64,000 nt of DNA from Ricordea florida (lineage: Eukaryota; Cnidaria; Anthozoa; Corallimorpharia; Ricordeidae), in contig OX453287.1 in assembly GCA_949710005.1 (NCBI GenBank), positions 21,770,517 through 21,834,516 of the forward strand, written 5' to 3'. The position numbers and the translations under genes are program-made. Shown here one piece after another: positions 13,588 to 25,329 of the stretch. Position 1 is the first letter of the stretch, and each line of letters starts with the position of its first letter. The notes under the pieces were generated by a model that was not told where the DNA came from, ran no database searches, and saw only the letters and a program-made list of their open reading frames with translations.

Positions 13588-14279
13588 TTGGAAGACACTT
13601 GGGACTTTCTTGCATTTAACCTAATAATATTAATAATAAATTTTGAACTGGAACATGCAAGTAAGTCTTAACTGTCTTGACTGATAATTTTCCTTCAAAT
13701 TAAAATGCAATTAATTCTAAAAGATAAGGAGAAATTGAGGTTACAATATTAAAAGTAAATGAAAAGTCTTCTTGTATTTATTTTTTCAATTAATTCTCAC
13801 AAAATTAGGCATCAAATTTCCATTACAAAGATTTTAACGTCAATAGGACTAGTAAAGACAGTATCTACACGTACAAAAATGCCTTGGAACTCAAAGATTC
13901 AACACTAAACTTTGGCACTCATATAAGTCTAAGCAAATTTCATGTAGATAAGTTTACAAAGGAGCCATGATGACAATAAGAATAAACCTCTTAATGAAAA
14001 TAGTTTGTCTAGTCTTTCCTAGGTAAATAACTGGTCTTGGATTGGAATGAGAGTTAAAAAAATTCACCAATATTTTCCCTGTATAGAACTCAGACAAGCT
14101 AAATAAATAACATCTATAGATAGTCTTCATATAATTAATACGTAAAGATAACAATCATCTTAAACCTGGTGAGCATCCTCAGATGGGATGATATAGGCTT
14201 GAATTGCTTCTGACACATGACGCTTGTTTTTCATTAATGATCTGAGGTGACACAACAGATGCCCTGTAGGCTTTGCCAT
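3813..14279 (-). CDS. XPNPEP1: Xaa-Pro aminopeptidase 1, N-terminal part (15 exons)
   Basis: Cytosolic metallo-aminopeptidase that releases an N-terminal residue preceding proline. Coding exons (minus): 14279-14166, 11421-11358, 10861-10757, 10552-10512, 9946-9895, 9219-9197, 9064-8938, 8547-8452, 8125-8044, 6480-6324, 5761-5717, 5443-5357, 4869-4819, 4345-4287, 3890-3813. All junctions are GT-AG and phases agree, giving about 393 codons. Recognisable blocks: [95 protein letters not shown]. These are the two N-terminal creatinase-like domains. The metal-ligand Asp/His/Glu residues of the catalytic domain are not in the window and should lie to the left. Start: first ATG, giving [13 protein letters not shown], aligned with the family N-terminus; a 3' splice site just before it implies an upstream non-coding exon. 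A pseudogenised copy is not excluded. Confidence 0.92.
6045..6165. repeat. Short inverted repeat element
   Basis: Imperfect hairpin with arms beginning AACAATTATTCACC and ending GGTGAATAATTTTTA, with an inner GGTGGATATTT/AAATATCCACC pair. A half copy of the same arm recurs at about 55040-55085. It lies in an XPNPEP1 intron and looks like a MITE. Confidence 0.7.
7230..7640. repeat. Palindromic PLE-type terminal repeat, second family
   Basis: Two inverted copies of a block containing GTTTCTAAAGAAACTGGTGC, the TTGTGTTTCAATTCCCCAC-type stretch and a degenerate hammerhead-like segment (7348-7382, CTGACAA core with the last G changed, then a GAAAC remnant). The same family occurs at about 31155-31316 and 53318-53470. 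It lies in an XPNPEP1 intron and is a decayed, non-coding relic. Confidence 0.6.
7694..7973. mobile_element. TIR element (MITE) in XPNPEP1 intron
   Basis: Arms of roughly 90 bp are inverted copies: left GTAACAGTGTCCCTGTTTCC to AACATTATATATTTTTGTT region, right starting AACAAAAATATATAATGTAA and ending ACAGCGACAGTTAC. The roughly 100-bp centre has no ORF. Non-autonomous DNA element by structure. Confidence 0.75.
11565..13590 (+). mobile_element. 5'-truncated non-LTR retrotransposon flanked by (TAA)n
   Basis: A 5'-truncated element inserted antisense in the first coding intron of XPNPEP1. It carries reverse transcriptase motifs and a C-terminal CCHC plus restriction-like endonuclease region. 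It is bounded on the left by an (ATT)n tract (about 11565-11617) and on the right, after an A/T-rich 3' UTR, by another (ATT)n tract (about 13540-13588). No terminal repeats are seen. Elements of the R4/Dong group with this endonuclease type are known to insert in TAA repeats; assignment to that clade is inferred from these two traits only. Confidence 0.8.
11636..13299 (+). pseudogene. Reverse transcriptase/RLE endonuclease ORF, broken
   Basis: First part (to the TGA ending at 12067): motif [15 protein letters not shown], motif [19 protein letters not shown], motif C FADD, with the N-terminal fingers missing. Just after FADD the frame changes and the usual thumb segment is absent, so an internal deletion with frameshift is inferred near 12045. 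Second part (in frame from about 12050, stop at 13297-13299): [20 protein letters not shown], then a zinc-finger C-x-C-x8-H-x4-C ([15 protein letters not shown]) followed by RHNELRD, and an endonuclease-like [13 protein letters not shown]...FFDVRV segment with the PD and D-x-R/K residues expected of a restriction-like nuclease. Not functional as it stands. Confidence 0.85.
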
Positions 14280-14569
14280 CCTACAGTGTTAGAGTACAGG
14301 ATGACTGGCTAGTGACAAAATGGAAAAAAAACAACAAACAAACAAACAATGAAACAAACTTGTGACTTATAAAACCAAACTGCATGCAAAACCAATAAAA
14401 TAATGTACATGTACTGTAGTATGAAGGGTTTGATTCATTGGTGCAATAAAGAAAAGAAACTCTATCCTTTATTTAGATGCACTTCCATGGATCTGTAAAT
14501 ATAAATACTGTTAGCAGACTACACTAATATAACGTTTGTATTTACTATGTTCAACAATAAAAAGGCTAA

Positions 14570-14680
14570 TGCATGCCGTCGTGAATTGTTTAGGATAATG
14601 CATACATAAACAAAATTTTTCTTTCGATGAATGAAACAGTACAGATACAGCATGCATAATGAAGAGTGGGGTGGTATGGA
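14570..14680. repeat. Half copy of the GCATGCATAATGAAG element family
   Basis: Contains GAATGAAACAGTACAGATAC followed by AGCATGCATAATGAAG, the right arm of the TIR family seen complete at 15231-15372 and 34178-34338. The left arm is diverged. Confidence 0.55.
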
Positions 14681-14711
14681 AATGTAGCCAATAAAAAAAA
14701 TATATATATGT

Positions 14712-14965
14712 GTTATATACCGGGCGGAAGGTCCGTATGGGAAAAGGCTGTGCCGAAGGTCTTGAGTGCTTTGGCCGAGGGCTTTACTCAAGCCCAAGCA
14801 CAGTTTTGTCCCATATGGACCGACCTTATCTGGGAAATAACTTATTTTTTTTGGATGACTTCTTTTTAAAGTGGGAAAAGAGAGCCATAATCGCTACAAT
14901 CAAATTCAAGCGTTTAGGATTCCGGCCCGCTCAGATGCTTGAGAAAAAAATAAAAAAGCTCATTT
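14712..14965. repeat. Dispersed repeat with hairpin (CCGGGCGGAAGGTCCGTATG)
   Basis: Starts with a palindrome formed by CGGAAGGTCCGTATGGGAAA and its inverted partner near 14805-14830, followed by a GGATTCCGGCCCGCTCAGAT tail. Two further copies stand in tandem at 51655-52265. No coding potential; lies between XPNPEP1 exon 1 and KCTD9. Confidence 0.75.
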
Positions 14966-15230
14966 TAAGCATGCACTGGTACGGAAAGGAACTAGGCTAG
15001 ATTTCTGTGTGTAAACAACGGACAATAAAAGTTGAACCAACGAAAAAATTGAACCACAGCACATATAACCCATTCTAAATAATTATGTATGCTCCAATGC
15101 ACATGCAAAGACTTTTTGTTTTTGAAGATCGGAACACCTGATACACCTGATACAAGGTAGTATGGAAATCCAGCCCAGAAGTGTATTTTCCATTGCATAT
15201 CTTTTTTTATCCGGACACTATGAGGCAAGA

Positions 15231-15372
15231 TTTCCGCACAGGTCCCTACTTCATTATGCATGCAGCAGATGAATTGTTTAGGGTACTGCACATGTAAACA
15301 TTTCTTGTCATTGTAGAATGAAACAGTATGGCTACAGCATGCATAATGAAGTAGGGGCTTGTGCGGAAATCA
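15231..15372. mobile_element. MITE, TIR AAGATTTCCGCACAGGTCCC
   Basis: Inverted arms GATTTCCGCACAGGTCCCTA and its complement, each continuing into TTCATTATGCATGC. About 140 bp and non-coding. Related copies: 34178-34338 (best preserved), 14570-14680 and 61812-61902 (partial). Confidence 0.8.
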
Positions 15373-15460
15373 TTCCCACTATGACCTTGCGTTCCAACTT
15401 TGAATTTAGTTAAAGAATCAGGGCATTCTTCAGCTTTTAAAACTTTAACCAGCGCAGTAC

Positions 15461-15606
15461 CGGTTCTGTCCTCGTGTACCGGTCCACCAGGGAATAACCA
15501 TTGTATTTTCTTTGTTTAGGAGTCATTGTTTAGCTGTAACGTATTGTTTGGTCTTTTGTATCGGCTCTTGTGTGCCGGTACACGAGGACAGAACCGCGGT
15601 ACCACT
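15461..15606. mobile_element. MITE, TIR CGGTTCTGTCCTCGTGTACC
   Basis: Arms CGGTTCTGTCCTCGTGTACC and GGTACACGAGGACAGAACCG enclose about 100 bp with GTTTAGCTGTAACGTATTGT. A second copy is at 62198-62335. Non-autonomous DNA element by structure. Confidence 0.85.
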
Positions 15607-15719
15607 GCACACACATTGGCCTCGCTGCACAACGCACGGGATGCGCCAAACGATAGAGCTTAATCTGTAGACATCTAAAGCAAGTAAATCATCAGCACAC
15701 AAATACATACCACAATTCA

Positions 15720-15958
15720 CCTCTAAATATAAAACACAGCAGGGCCCGAAGATTTCAGCTTAGAGACACGCACGTTCTACTGAAGTTTACCAAAACAGCA
15801 AGGCGACTAATGCTGTGGGAGGGAGAGAATGGGGACAACTAGAACTTAGGGAGGCGCGTTTGCACATGTGTTTGCCTGTTTGTTTACAACGCCAATATTA
15901 GCGCCAAAAAAATTCGGCTCAGTTGCGAAAGTATATCTTTCTAGTTCTTTTGACGAAT
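15720..15958. promoter_or_regulatory. Putative shared promoter region, KCTD9 and XPNPEP1
   Basis: About 240 bp just upstream of the KCTD9 start, relatively free of the repeats that fill 14.5-15.6 kb. XPNPEP1 begins on the other strand and has a 3' splice site right before its ATG, so its 5' non-coding exon must lie to the right, plausibly here. No clear TATA box. Inference from gene arrangement. Confidence 0.35.
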
Positions 15959-18900
15959 ATGCCACAAAATGTTCCAAAAAGGGTGACAGTGATCGTAAGA
16001 GGATGTAACAGTGAAAGGAAGGTAATTTAGTCTTAGTGAATTGAGGACTTAAGGGTAGATTGCGAAAGAACGGATCAACCCAAAACTCTGTGCGAACGGT
16101 TCACCATGTCCGGTAAAACGATTCTTGTTTCAAAATGACCCCTCCCTGGTAGTCAAATGTTTGTCTCAATTTTAAGACTAGTTTTGCTCGAGAGATTCGA
16201 GCTAAGGAGTGCTAGGAACTGGAAAGAAGCTGCTCGGAATACCTCAAAGGATTAGATAGAAAAATGACAGACAAACAACATACAGTAGATACAGTGACGA
16301 CCCCAACCCTAAAGCAATAGACCAGTTGCGTGTTTTCAGGTTCTAATGAAGTTAGTGGACTGGACTTCGTGAATGAAGGAGCATGGTGTTCTTGTGTAAA
16401 TTGCAAGTATCATAAGCTTATGTTTGCAGTTGATTCATTTTACTGACAGACAGACACCTTTGTTTGATTATTTGGCTTGAAAGCGTGCAACTTGCTATTA
16501 ACAGAATCCTTGAGCACTAATCTTAATAATTATACTTACAAAATAAATACATTCATAAAACTAAACTTATAATAAAAATAGTGAACTTTTTAATAACACT
16601 TGATTTTAAGATGATGATGATGATAATGATGATGATGATTATGATGGTAATGATAATTCTGGTTCTAATAAGACTGATAACAATGGCAATTATGATAATC
16701 AATAATTATTATTAAAACAAATAATATTATTGCTATTTTGTTTCATTTTTAAAGGTGATTGCTGTTCCAGAGTCTTTTGATAAACTCATTGTTTCCATCA
16801 AGAATAAACTTGCACTTTCTGCTGCACCAACAGTTTATACAGGCACAGGGGGATTGATTGATGATGTGGATTTGATAAGGTAGAAAGAAGTGCAGTTGAC
16901 TGGAACTTAATAAAGAATAATGTCAGGCAATTCATAATTTGATGACACCATAATGTCTGCTAAAATTTTTTATAGACTGAAATGTTGGGAGAAAAATATG
17001 TAGTTATTATTGCAGTTCAACAAAATCACTGGTAACCTGCTTGCAATTACTATTAAATGTGCAATGGAAGTTCAATTTAATGATGAATATCCAAATTCAA
17101 GCAAACTGCATATTGCAGCACAAATACATCTTATGTATTCTTGTGTTTGCATATGGAGATGATTTTTTCCTTGTACTGTTAAGTTCTATAAAATTAATGG
17201 TTTGAAAATGCAATGCATAGGATTTTAGTTTCTAAGTAGAGCATGCCGCTAAATGATCGTCAAGAAGACAAAATAATTCAAAGTGCTTAAAAGTACTGAT
17301 CTTTTGTAATTGAGGTAAATTATGTAAAGCAATTTGTAAGTCACATGTATTAAAAAAACATGTTAATAATAGTATTCATGATGTTGTTTTCAACTGTAAA
17401 CAAAAATGAAGGTCATATTTTGTTCACACCAAACTTATATAAGCCATAATGAATTAATTTTTATATCTTTCTGTAGCACTGTCTAACTACCTGGTAGAAA
17501 TAGACAAACAGAAGGATTTTACATCATCATGATTCACTTTTTTCTTACATTTACTTACAGAGATGATGAGGTCCTTTACATTTTACCAGGAGAACCTGTG
17601 ACTGGTGTGTTATATTATTTCTCATTGATCTCTGAACATACATATATCTAGAAATACTTTCATTTAGCATTCCAGTCTGTGATTCATCAGAAGTTCTTAA
17701 GCTAGCCTATTAAATGAATTTTATCAATTAACCTTTCTAGACTTCACAGCATAAAATTTTCAATCTATCTTACCCAATATACTGTACCCTAGAAACTGTA
17801 AAAACTTCCCAAATTTTGGAAGGAAAATCAAAAGTTATCATACTTTAAGGGGAAAGTGTGCAATATGCTCCTAGAGTGTTTCTTATCTGCTAACTAATTA
17901 TTGTAGCTTAATTTGTAAAACACATCAGTGTTACTAGTAATTACAGATAGCTGATATTATAAGTAGTTGTAGTAGTGGTATTATTGTGCTAATAAATTAT
18001 CATTCACCCTTGTTTGTCTTGTAGTATGTGAATCACACAATTTCTGTGTAGATTTAATTGTAGTTGTCAATAATATATATATTTTAATAATTTTGCAGGA
18101 CCAAGGTCTTTAGAATGCCATCATGTAAATGGTTTGAGCGATGTCAGGAATGGTACAAAATGTAAGATCTTTCGTGTATGTTGTAGGTTAAAATAAATTT
18201 CAGGTCAAAATGGTTCCAAACTACATGTAGTTTGGTTTGTTTTTTCCCTTTGTTTCAGATTATTGGAGGCTTATGGAAATTAATCTTAAACAAAGGAAAT
18301 ACAAATCAAACTAGATTGGAACCGTATTGACCTGAAATTTATTTTAACCTATTTATTTTAAAACATACCGGTATATAGCACCACCTGAAACAATTTACTC
18401 AGTTTGATGTAGTAGAATCTCAGCTTTGTCCTAATGTCCTAGAGTTTCGTTTTTGAACCACTACAGTAGACAGAATTCCTCAATATTTTTATGGATGGCT
18501 GTGGCTAATACTTCTCAACATACATGTGTGTGTGTGTGTGTGTGTGTGTGCATGTGTGTGTGTGTGTGTGTCTGTGTGTGTGTCCCATAAAACCAAGTTA
18601 TAAATAACCTTGCTCCCAGGAGTACCATAGTGTTCAGTGGTAGAGCCTTCAAACTAGTACATACTCGGAATGTCAGAGGTTCAACTCCTGTTGGAAGAAC
18701 TCAGATTCTCCCTTCAATTCTGCCAAGTTGTCTGTGTCTTGCTGAGGAAAACATTCTCCACGTATATATAGACCTACATGTATTTTTAAATGTAATAATC
18801 TCAATTATTTTTTGGGGTGTCACTGTTAATGGTAATGTTGACATGGCTAAAAATCCTAATCCAGTTGGATTGTTTATATTAAGGAACAAAGATACCATCT

Positions 18901-21282
18901 GTCATACTGTACACAAACAACAAAAAAATTTATTCTATATTTTTTTTTCTCTTTACCAATCATGACTTGCTCAAAGCATACATATAGATCATCCTTGATC
19001 AGGAGCCTTGATCCAATCTACACTTGTGTCCCCTCAATATTTGCATGAAGTAGATAATTTTTTGTTATACCTTATATTCATCTTATGCATATTTGCTGTT
19101 GTGTTTTACTATGAATCTCTGGAAAAGTTCTTGGTGATTAGTGTGTTCCCTTCTCCTTTCAGCGTTCACAGATTGGGTGACACTCAATGTTGGTGGAAAA
19201 ATATTTACTACAACAAGGTAATGGAAAGCCTAAAGTAGTCTTAAAACACAAAATTATGAAATATAAATAACCAGATTTTAGTATAATTTTTTAAGACTGT
19301 CACTGTAAATACTGTAGTCACTACAATAGCTGTAAGTAAATCACTTAAATAACACTGTTGTGCTTCTTCATATCTCACAGGGCTACCTTGATGAATGAAT
19401 CAAATAGTATGCTGTCAAGGATGTTTTCTCCAGCTGGTAAATAATGGCTGAAATATAGCCATTTTATAATTTTACAGTTTTATATAAATTAATAAGATTA
19501 GTAAAATTTTCACTGGTGAAATTTTGATGCTGGGAAAGCTTGACATCTCTCTGCTTTCTTCACACTCTACATTGTATATCATTGATTTATAGTAATTTGT
19601 TTGTTGACCCTCCCATAGTTCCAGGTGATAGTTTGACTTCTCAAATTGTACAAGAATCTTTCTTCAGGTTAAAGCTGCACAGCATAACAAGAAATAAGAT
19701 GAATATAAGGAAATTCACAAAAATCACTTTTTGTAATGAGAGTTTTTAAAGGTTGTTAAATCACACATCAGAAAGTTACCTTATTCCTTCTCTAGTATTC
19801 ACTCACTTTTTGTGCCTTATCATGTCAATTCTACCATTTTTCATAGGTAACTGTTACAGTAAATGTGAATACTATGGCCATTTCTACATGTATGTTGAAA
19901 TAAACAAACCTCATCGTTCTGGGGTCTTAACATCGTCCAATACTCAATAAATCTCAGCCAATAAGCTTATAAGGATTCACAGAGATATTGTAAAACGTGC
20001 AACGGTTTTCATTCTCAGACTCATGGAGCAATGTTACAGATCCCACTGGTGCTATCTTGATTGACAGAAGTCCTGTCCACTTTGAACCCATTCTCAATTA
20101 CCTGCGACATGGACAGCTCATTCTTGACAAGGGTGTCAACCCGCAAGGTAATAAGTACCTTAGCACGTTCACTCCCAAGGTCTAAATCAATATTCTCCTT
20201 ACTTATTGCCATACACTCTCTTATGTGCAAACTTGGAGAGTTAGCTCAAAGATCATATAGCTGATATCATAAATTATCCTTGAGCTGATCATTTTCTCAT
20301 TTCCCATAATCTGTTTGCCATACAATGTATAAGGATTATAAGGGGAAGCTGCATATTGACCAGTTGCTGTTGGAAGCAAAAAGCTTTAAACAATAATTAG
20401 TGAGAATCACATTATCCACATAGTCATGCTAGCCATCGCACTGCATGCCAGATATAATCGCAACAACCACTGCTACTGGATTATATGTGACGTTTCAATA
20501 TTATTTAATCCACAATCAAAAACGCATCATAGACAACTACAATTCTTCCTCATCTTATCGTTGAAGACTTGTACACGACGAAGATGACAGTTTCTACAGA
20601 GTAATCAAATATAGAAATGCTAAACACGGTGAAACTATCAAGGTCATTAAAGGACTATGAAATAGAAACTTACTTGGATAGTGCATTGTCCAGGCCTGAC
20701 TTACCAACTTGGCAATTTCCCACTAACAACCACGATTGTGTCAAAAGCACATGGCATGCCCAAATATGGAAAACATTGAGCATGTAAAATGTGAAAAAAG
20801 GGGGGAGGGGTGACTCGCATCTACACTTGATAAATGGAAAGTAAAATTACACTCTTGAATAATCGGTGCCATTATGGCGTCTGTGTAGATTATATATATT
20901 CCTTTACTGTGTGAGAAGATGTGCTTTGTAAGGCAAGGATAGCAATCTTGAAACAACATTGTGAGTATGCATGTATCAATTTAGGGCACAAAATCTGTCC
21001 AGGAACCCCATCTTGACCATAGTTAATAGTAGAATTGTTTACCCCTCTTTGGCATACATGTACGCTATGTGGTCTTATTGTACATCCCATACTTCGCCTA
21101 CAGATTGCTTGCTGCACCAATTTCTTAACTGTGAAATATGCCATTGTTTTGGTGCATTCACATTACATGTTCTTCTTCTGACCTACCTCTGTGATTTAGT
21201 CTTTAAATGCAAAAGGTGTCAATTAACATTATTTATTGATCTATCTAACTATCTATCGATCTACCTAATCTATCTACCTACA

Positions 21283-21317
<35 letters not shown>

Positions 21318-24300
21318 GTAGCTAGCTATAAACTAGTTTGCAATTTTAGCCCTTTTCGCAGAAGCTAGAAAAAGGAAAACTCTCTAGTAATTGTATACTC
21401 CTTTTCTTGCCTTGGAATATATCATGCCAGGAGTTCTTGAAGAAGCCAAGTTTTTTGGAATCTCAAGTATTGTGGAACAGTTGGAAGAAATGGTTAAGGT
21501 GAGCAATCTGCATAATTTTGATACAGTACAGCTGTGAAGGGCTTAGTCTATAAAGAAGATGGTTCTAAGTTAGCTTGCGAACGGAGACGTTTTTCCTACA
21601 CTCGCTTCTCTTCGCCCGGGCGCAGAGAATCCGAGTTCCGGAAAAACGTCTGCGTTAGCGTGCTAGTTCTAAGTCAAAAGCAAATTAAAATACGCAAGAG
21701 CGTGTTTATCAAACGAACTGACAAGCAGGTTTTACCACCGTAAAGTAAGAGAGAAGCTGACGTTTCGCTCCGGATGACGAAGGAGTAACGCTCTCAAGGT
21801 CAGCTACCCCTCAATCTAAAAATCCTACAATTTACCTCACTAATGAATGCGAATATATGAAAAAAATTTCATGTATGTGAACCGCTGCGGAAGAAAGACA
21901 TAATAAGTTAAAGGTCGTAGCAGTTATGTACCTTCGCAACTGTTCAAGTTGCGTGCATAACTGTGAGCATCTTTCACTTATTATAAACCAATTTGTGTTT
22001 GTTTACGACTTGGTGCAACAACTGTTTTATTATCGTGTACCACCTTACGGTAAACGAAAAGGTGACGTTTCACTCTCGTGAAGGGATAATTATCGAAAGG
22101 TCAGCTACGTTTTAATGTTATAATCGTACAACGTACTGCACCTTAGCAACTCGTTTGACTAAGCCGTTATTTTTTGAGTGTTCACTGCTGATTGCAATCG
22201 TCTTATTGTTGTTTGTTTTAGGTGACAAACAAATCTGACGATGCCCCTCTGTCAAGAGATGAATTTGTAAAAATTTTGTTATCCACACCATCAAACTGCG
22301 AACTTCGATGCCAGGTAAAATACATGTTAACTGTCGTTGAGAAATATTAAACATGGAAGATCTATATATCAAACCTGGGGAAATTTGTAAAAGATGTATT
22401 TTTCAGACTTTTTATCTTTCCTTGTTTAGCAAAATAACTGTTATTTAATCGCTTTAGTGTTATCGTTTCACTACTGCAACCAAGCCACTCCACCTGATTT
22501 TGAACTGTTTGTCTTTCAGGGCATTAATCTGGACTCGGCAGATCTTTCCAAGCTGGACTTACGCTTTATCAACTTTAAAATGGCAAATCTTAGAAAAACC
22601 GACCTTGCAAATGCCAACTTATCGAACTGCTGTTTAGAAAGAGCTAATCTTTCTGGTTCACATATGGACGTAAGTAATTGGAAGCTAACAGGCGCGGCTG
22701 TATCAGGGTCTGACCTAGGGGATGGGTGTAGAGGTTGCGCACCCCTCCCTCCCACGGAGATGACCTGCGGCTTTCTAATATAACTAGTACTCTGCAAGAA
22801 AACAAAAGAAACGAACTACGTAGTAAAATATTAAAACATGACTCATACAGTGTTCTCCTTTTCAGGCGGTAACCGGTAAAATTTAACGCCTGTAACTGCA
22901 CTTGTTACCGCCTAAAATGGCCTGAAATTCTTGACAATTCAACAGCTATGCGCGTGTTTTACCGGTTTGAAAAACTCTATTACCTGTTGAGCTGAAATAA
23001 AAGGAGAACACTGCTCAAAGCCCTCTTTGCTGTTCGCTTTTAAAATTTGCTTACTTTACCCTTCAGTTACTTTATTCCTTAGAGATGCACCTCCTTAAGA
23101 AAAATCCTGGATTCGCCCCTGCCTATGGAAACTAGTGGCCTAGCTCATATGCTGACTGCAAATAGTTTCCTGAAGTCCCTTTGTTGAAAACAATGCCGTA
23201 CACATTTTTGCACTGAAATAAATCACTGTGTATGTATGCTACCCAAAAGAAAGAAAAGAAAGTTTTTGATACCAAATAGTCAGTATTAGTCCCACTATTT
23301 ATTTATTAGGCGACTGATTACAAGCAAAGTTAGCTGGTCCGCAGATAGCAAAGGCTAATCGAGGCGGACCAGACTTGAAATAGTTAAGACATGAATTATG
23401 CATACGTGTAACAAAATCGGAAAAACTTTAAAGTAAAATAAACAAACAACCACATGGATAGAGATTAATGTGAAGTCAAGAAAGAAAAGTTATTTAAAAA
23501 TATTCTTATTCGAATAGGGTTATTCTTTGCATTATCGTAGGATTTCAAGAAAGTCATTTTCAGTGTCCAAAATGTTAAACAACTTTGACACTGCAACGGA
23601 TATATTCTTCAGAGGTTGCTATTAATTTTCCTTATTTTTGTTGTTGTAGGGAGCCATTTTAAGTTGTACGCGGCTCCAAAGGGCCCATTTGGAAGGGTCC
23701 TCTCTCAGGGCCTGTAATTTCGAGGATCCAACCGGGACCAGAGCTAATCTTGAAGGTACAATATTTGCATTGCAGATTGAGACGCATCCTTGGTTTATGA
23801 AACAAGCCAATAATGTAAGTTGTACCACGAAACATCAGCTTCAAGTTAACCCTTTAACCCCTGAGATCAAAATCTTAATTCTTCTAACTGATCTCAAAAC
23901 ATCTTTCATTATATCAATGTGGAGATTTTGATGTTATATCAAAAAAAACCTATGTGAGTTTTCAGATTGCATATTCTCATGAGCTCTACAGTTGCCTTTG
24001 TAGTAATATGTTTAAGAGAAGATGCATGTTGGTCACTCTCAGGGAGTAAAGGGTTAACCAACCATTTTATTTGCCAAAATAAATAGAAATAAGTTATATT
24101 AGTACTGTAAGTTTCAGCTTCTTACAGAGGCAGTATGAGTTTCATTCTGTAGAATCTAACTCCTTTACACTGTAAATTTTGACTCTGTTTATAACGGATG
24201 TTGTTTTCTCTCCCGTGTCAGGGGTGAACTTGAAGAATTCAGACCTAGAGGGAAGCCAGTTGGGAAACGTTAATTTGCGTGTGGCCACGCTGAAAGGCGC

Positions 24301-24681
24301 CAATCTACAAAACTGCAATTTACGAGGAGCTGTTTTGGCAGGAGCCGATTTAGAGGTTGGTTACCGATTATCACATGTCGAACACGATTCTCGACTACCA
24401 AGATCACGTGTTCCGCAACCTTTTCTTGTTATCAAGGTCACGTGTCTTGTAACTTGTTTTTTTTAGTTTATTCAGTACTGTGTGTCTCCTCCTGTATTTT
24501 TGCTTTTCGTTTATCTATTATCTGCTCTCAACAGAACTGTAATTTAACCGGATGTGACTTGCAACACGCCAATCTGCGAGGCGCTAATATAACGGGCGCA
24601 ACGCTTGCAGAAATTGCGGGACCGCTGCACATGAGCCAGTCTGTGGGCGCGTTTGTCAGAAATCAGGAACAGATGCAGTGA
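15959..24681 (+). CDS. KCTD9: BTB/POZ protein KCTD9, complete (13 exons, 410 aa)
   Basis: Exons: 15959-16021, 16755-16879, 17561-17604, 18099-18161, 19163-19217, 19381-19436, 20019-20147, 21431-21498, 22222-22314, 22520-22669, 23650-23755, 24222-24355, 24535-24681. All junctions are GT-AG, phases agree, 1233 nt including TGA. Residues about 5-80: N-terminal KHA-like domain ([19 protein letters not shown]). About 100-200: BTB/T1 domain ([47 protein letters not shown]). About 233-395: pentapeptide repeats of A(D/N)LxX type ([32 protein letters not shown]), ending PLHMSQSV as in vertebrate KCTD9 (389 aa). The family acts as a Cullin-3 substrate adaptor. The N-terminus has its own first exon ([15 protein letters not shown]). 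The C-terminus is about 14 residues longer than in vertebrates. Exon 4 is the least conserved part. Confidence 0.95.
16608..16660. repeat. GAT-rich microsatellite
   Basis: Run of GATGAT/GATAAT trinucleotides in KCTD9 intron 1. Confidence 0.8.
18184..18353. mobile_element. MITE in KCTD9 intron, TIR AGGTTAAAATAAATTTCAGG
   Basis: Left arm AGGTTAAAATAAATTTCAGG continues to GGTTCCAA; right arm reads TTGGAACC to CCTGAAATTTATTTTAACCT. Arms about 35 bp, total about 170 bp, no ORF. Confidence 0.85.
18523..18581. repeat. (TG)n microsatellite
   Basis: About 60 bp of TG dinucleotides with two interruptions, KCTD9 intron 4. Confidence 0.95.
18618..18760 (+). mobile_element. tRNA-derived SINE-like sequence
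   Basis: Contains a pol III A-box-like TGTTCAGTGGTAGAGC (about 18630) and a B box GGTTCAACTCC (about 18678), spaced as in a tRNA gene, followed by a tRNA-unrelated body with TGTCTGTGTCTTGCTGAGGA. The tRNA fold is not intact, so this is read as a SINE head and not a tRNA gene. Located in KCTD9 intron 4. Confidence 0.55.
21230..21320. repeat. (ATCT)n microsatellite
   Basis: Tetranucleotide run with some variants in KCTD9 intron 7. Confidence 0.95.
21566..21672. repeat. Hairpin repeat in KCTD9 intron
   Basis: Arms GTTAGCTTGCGAACGGAGAC and GTCTGCGTTAGCGTGCTAG with inner GTTTTTCC/GGAAAAAC, spanning a GC-rich centre. Followed (21725-21800) by a decayed second-family PLE terminal repeat with GCTGACGTTTCGCTCCGGAT. 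Non-coding. Confidence 0.6.
22848..23013. mobile_element. hAT-like MITE, TIR CAGTGTTCTCCTTTT
   Basis: Perfect 15-bp inverted termini CAGTGTTCTCCTTTT and AAAAGGAGAACACTG enclose 136 bp. The CAGTG end is typical of hAT elements; an 8-bp target duplication is not evident. Lies in KCTD9 intron 10. Confidence 0.8.
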
Positions 24682-25296
24682 ACGTGCTCTCTGCCCCAGA
24701 TCCCCAGACGGCAAATCATAAGAGCTATTTAAGCGATGATAGTGGCCTGCGGAGGCTCTTGTCAAGGTACGTGAATCATGGTCGACAGAAGCTGCCGTGA
24801 TCGTCATTCTGTCAACACCTGTTGTCTGTTTCGCTATAGCTATATACAGCTGAGGAAAGCTGCCTACAAGGCTTGTAATGTGTTTTAATGGTTTAAAGAT
24901 GACAGTGAGTGGTTAAGCTTCTATGAATCCAGCGTTTCTAACTTTATCAGCGTCGAATCAAAACAATGAAACCTACAAGTTGTTCCGAAAAAAGTTCCTT
25001 AACACAATCCCCGTTTGTTGGGATATGGGCTGTCGTCATAAGTCTTTGAACTGCATTGTGCTCGGTCACCTTGAGAAAATGTGAAACTACCTATCGTAGG
25101 AGGGCTGAACATTTTCACTTGAACAAGTGTTTGATATGCATCCTACCTACAAGGCCTATGATGTGCTGTCATGGTTTTTAAAAGATGACAGTAGTTTAAC
25201 ATTATCACCATAAATGTATTATTCCTATTATTGTTGTTATTATTATTGTTATTATTATTACTATTACTATTATTATAATTATTATTACTATTACTA

Positions 25297-25329
<33 letters not shown>

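Noticed and set aside
14710-15000. ORFs across the GGAAGGTCCGTA hairpin
   Set aside because: Dispersed repeat present in three copies, frames not preserved between copies.
18618-18700. tRNA gene
   Set aside because: A and B boxes are present, but the acceptor stem and cloverleaf do not pair and a SINE-like body follows.
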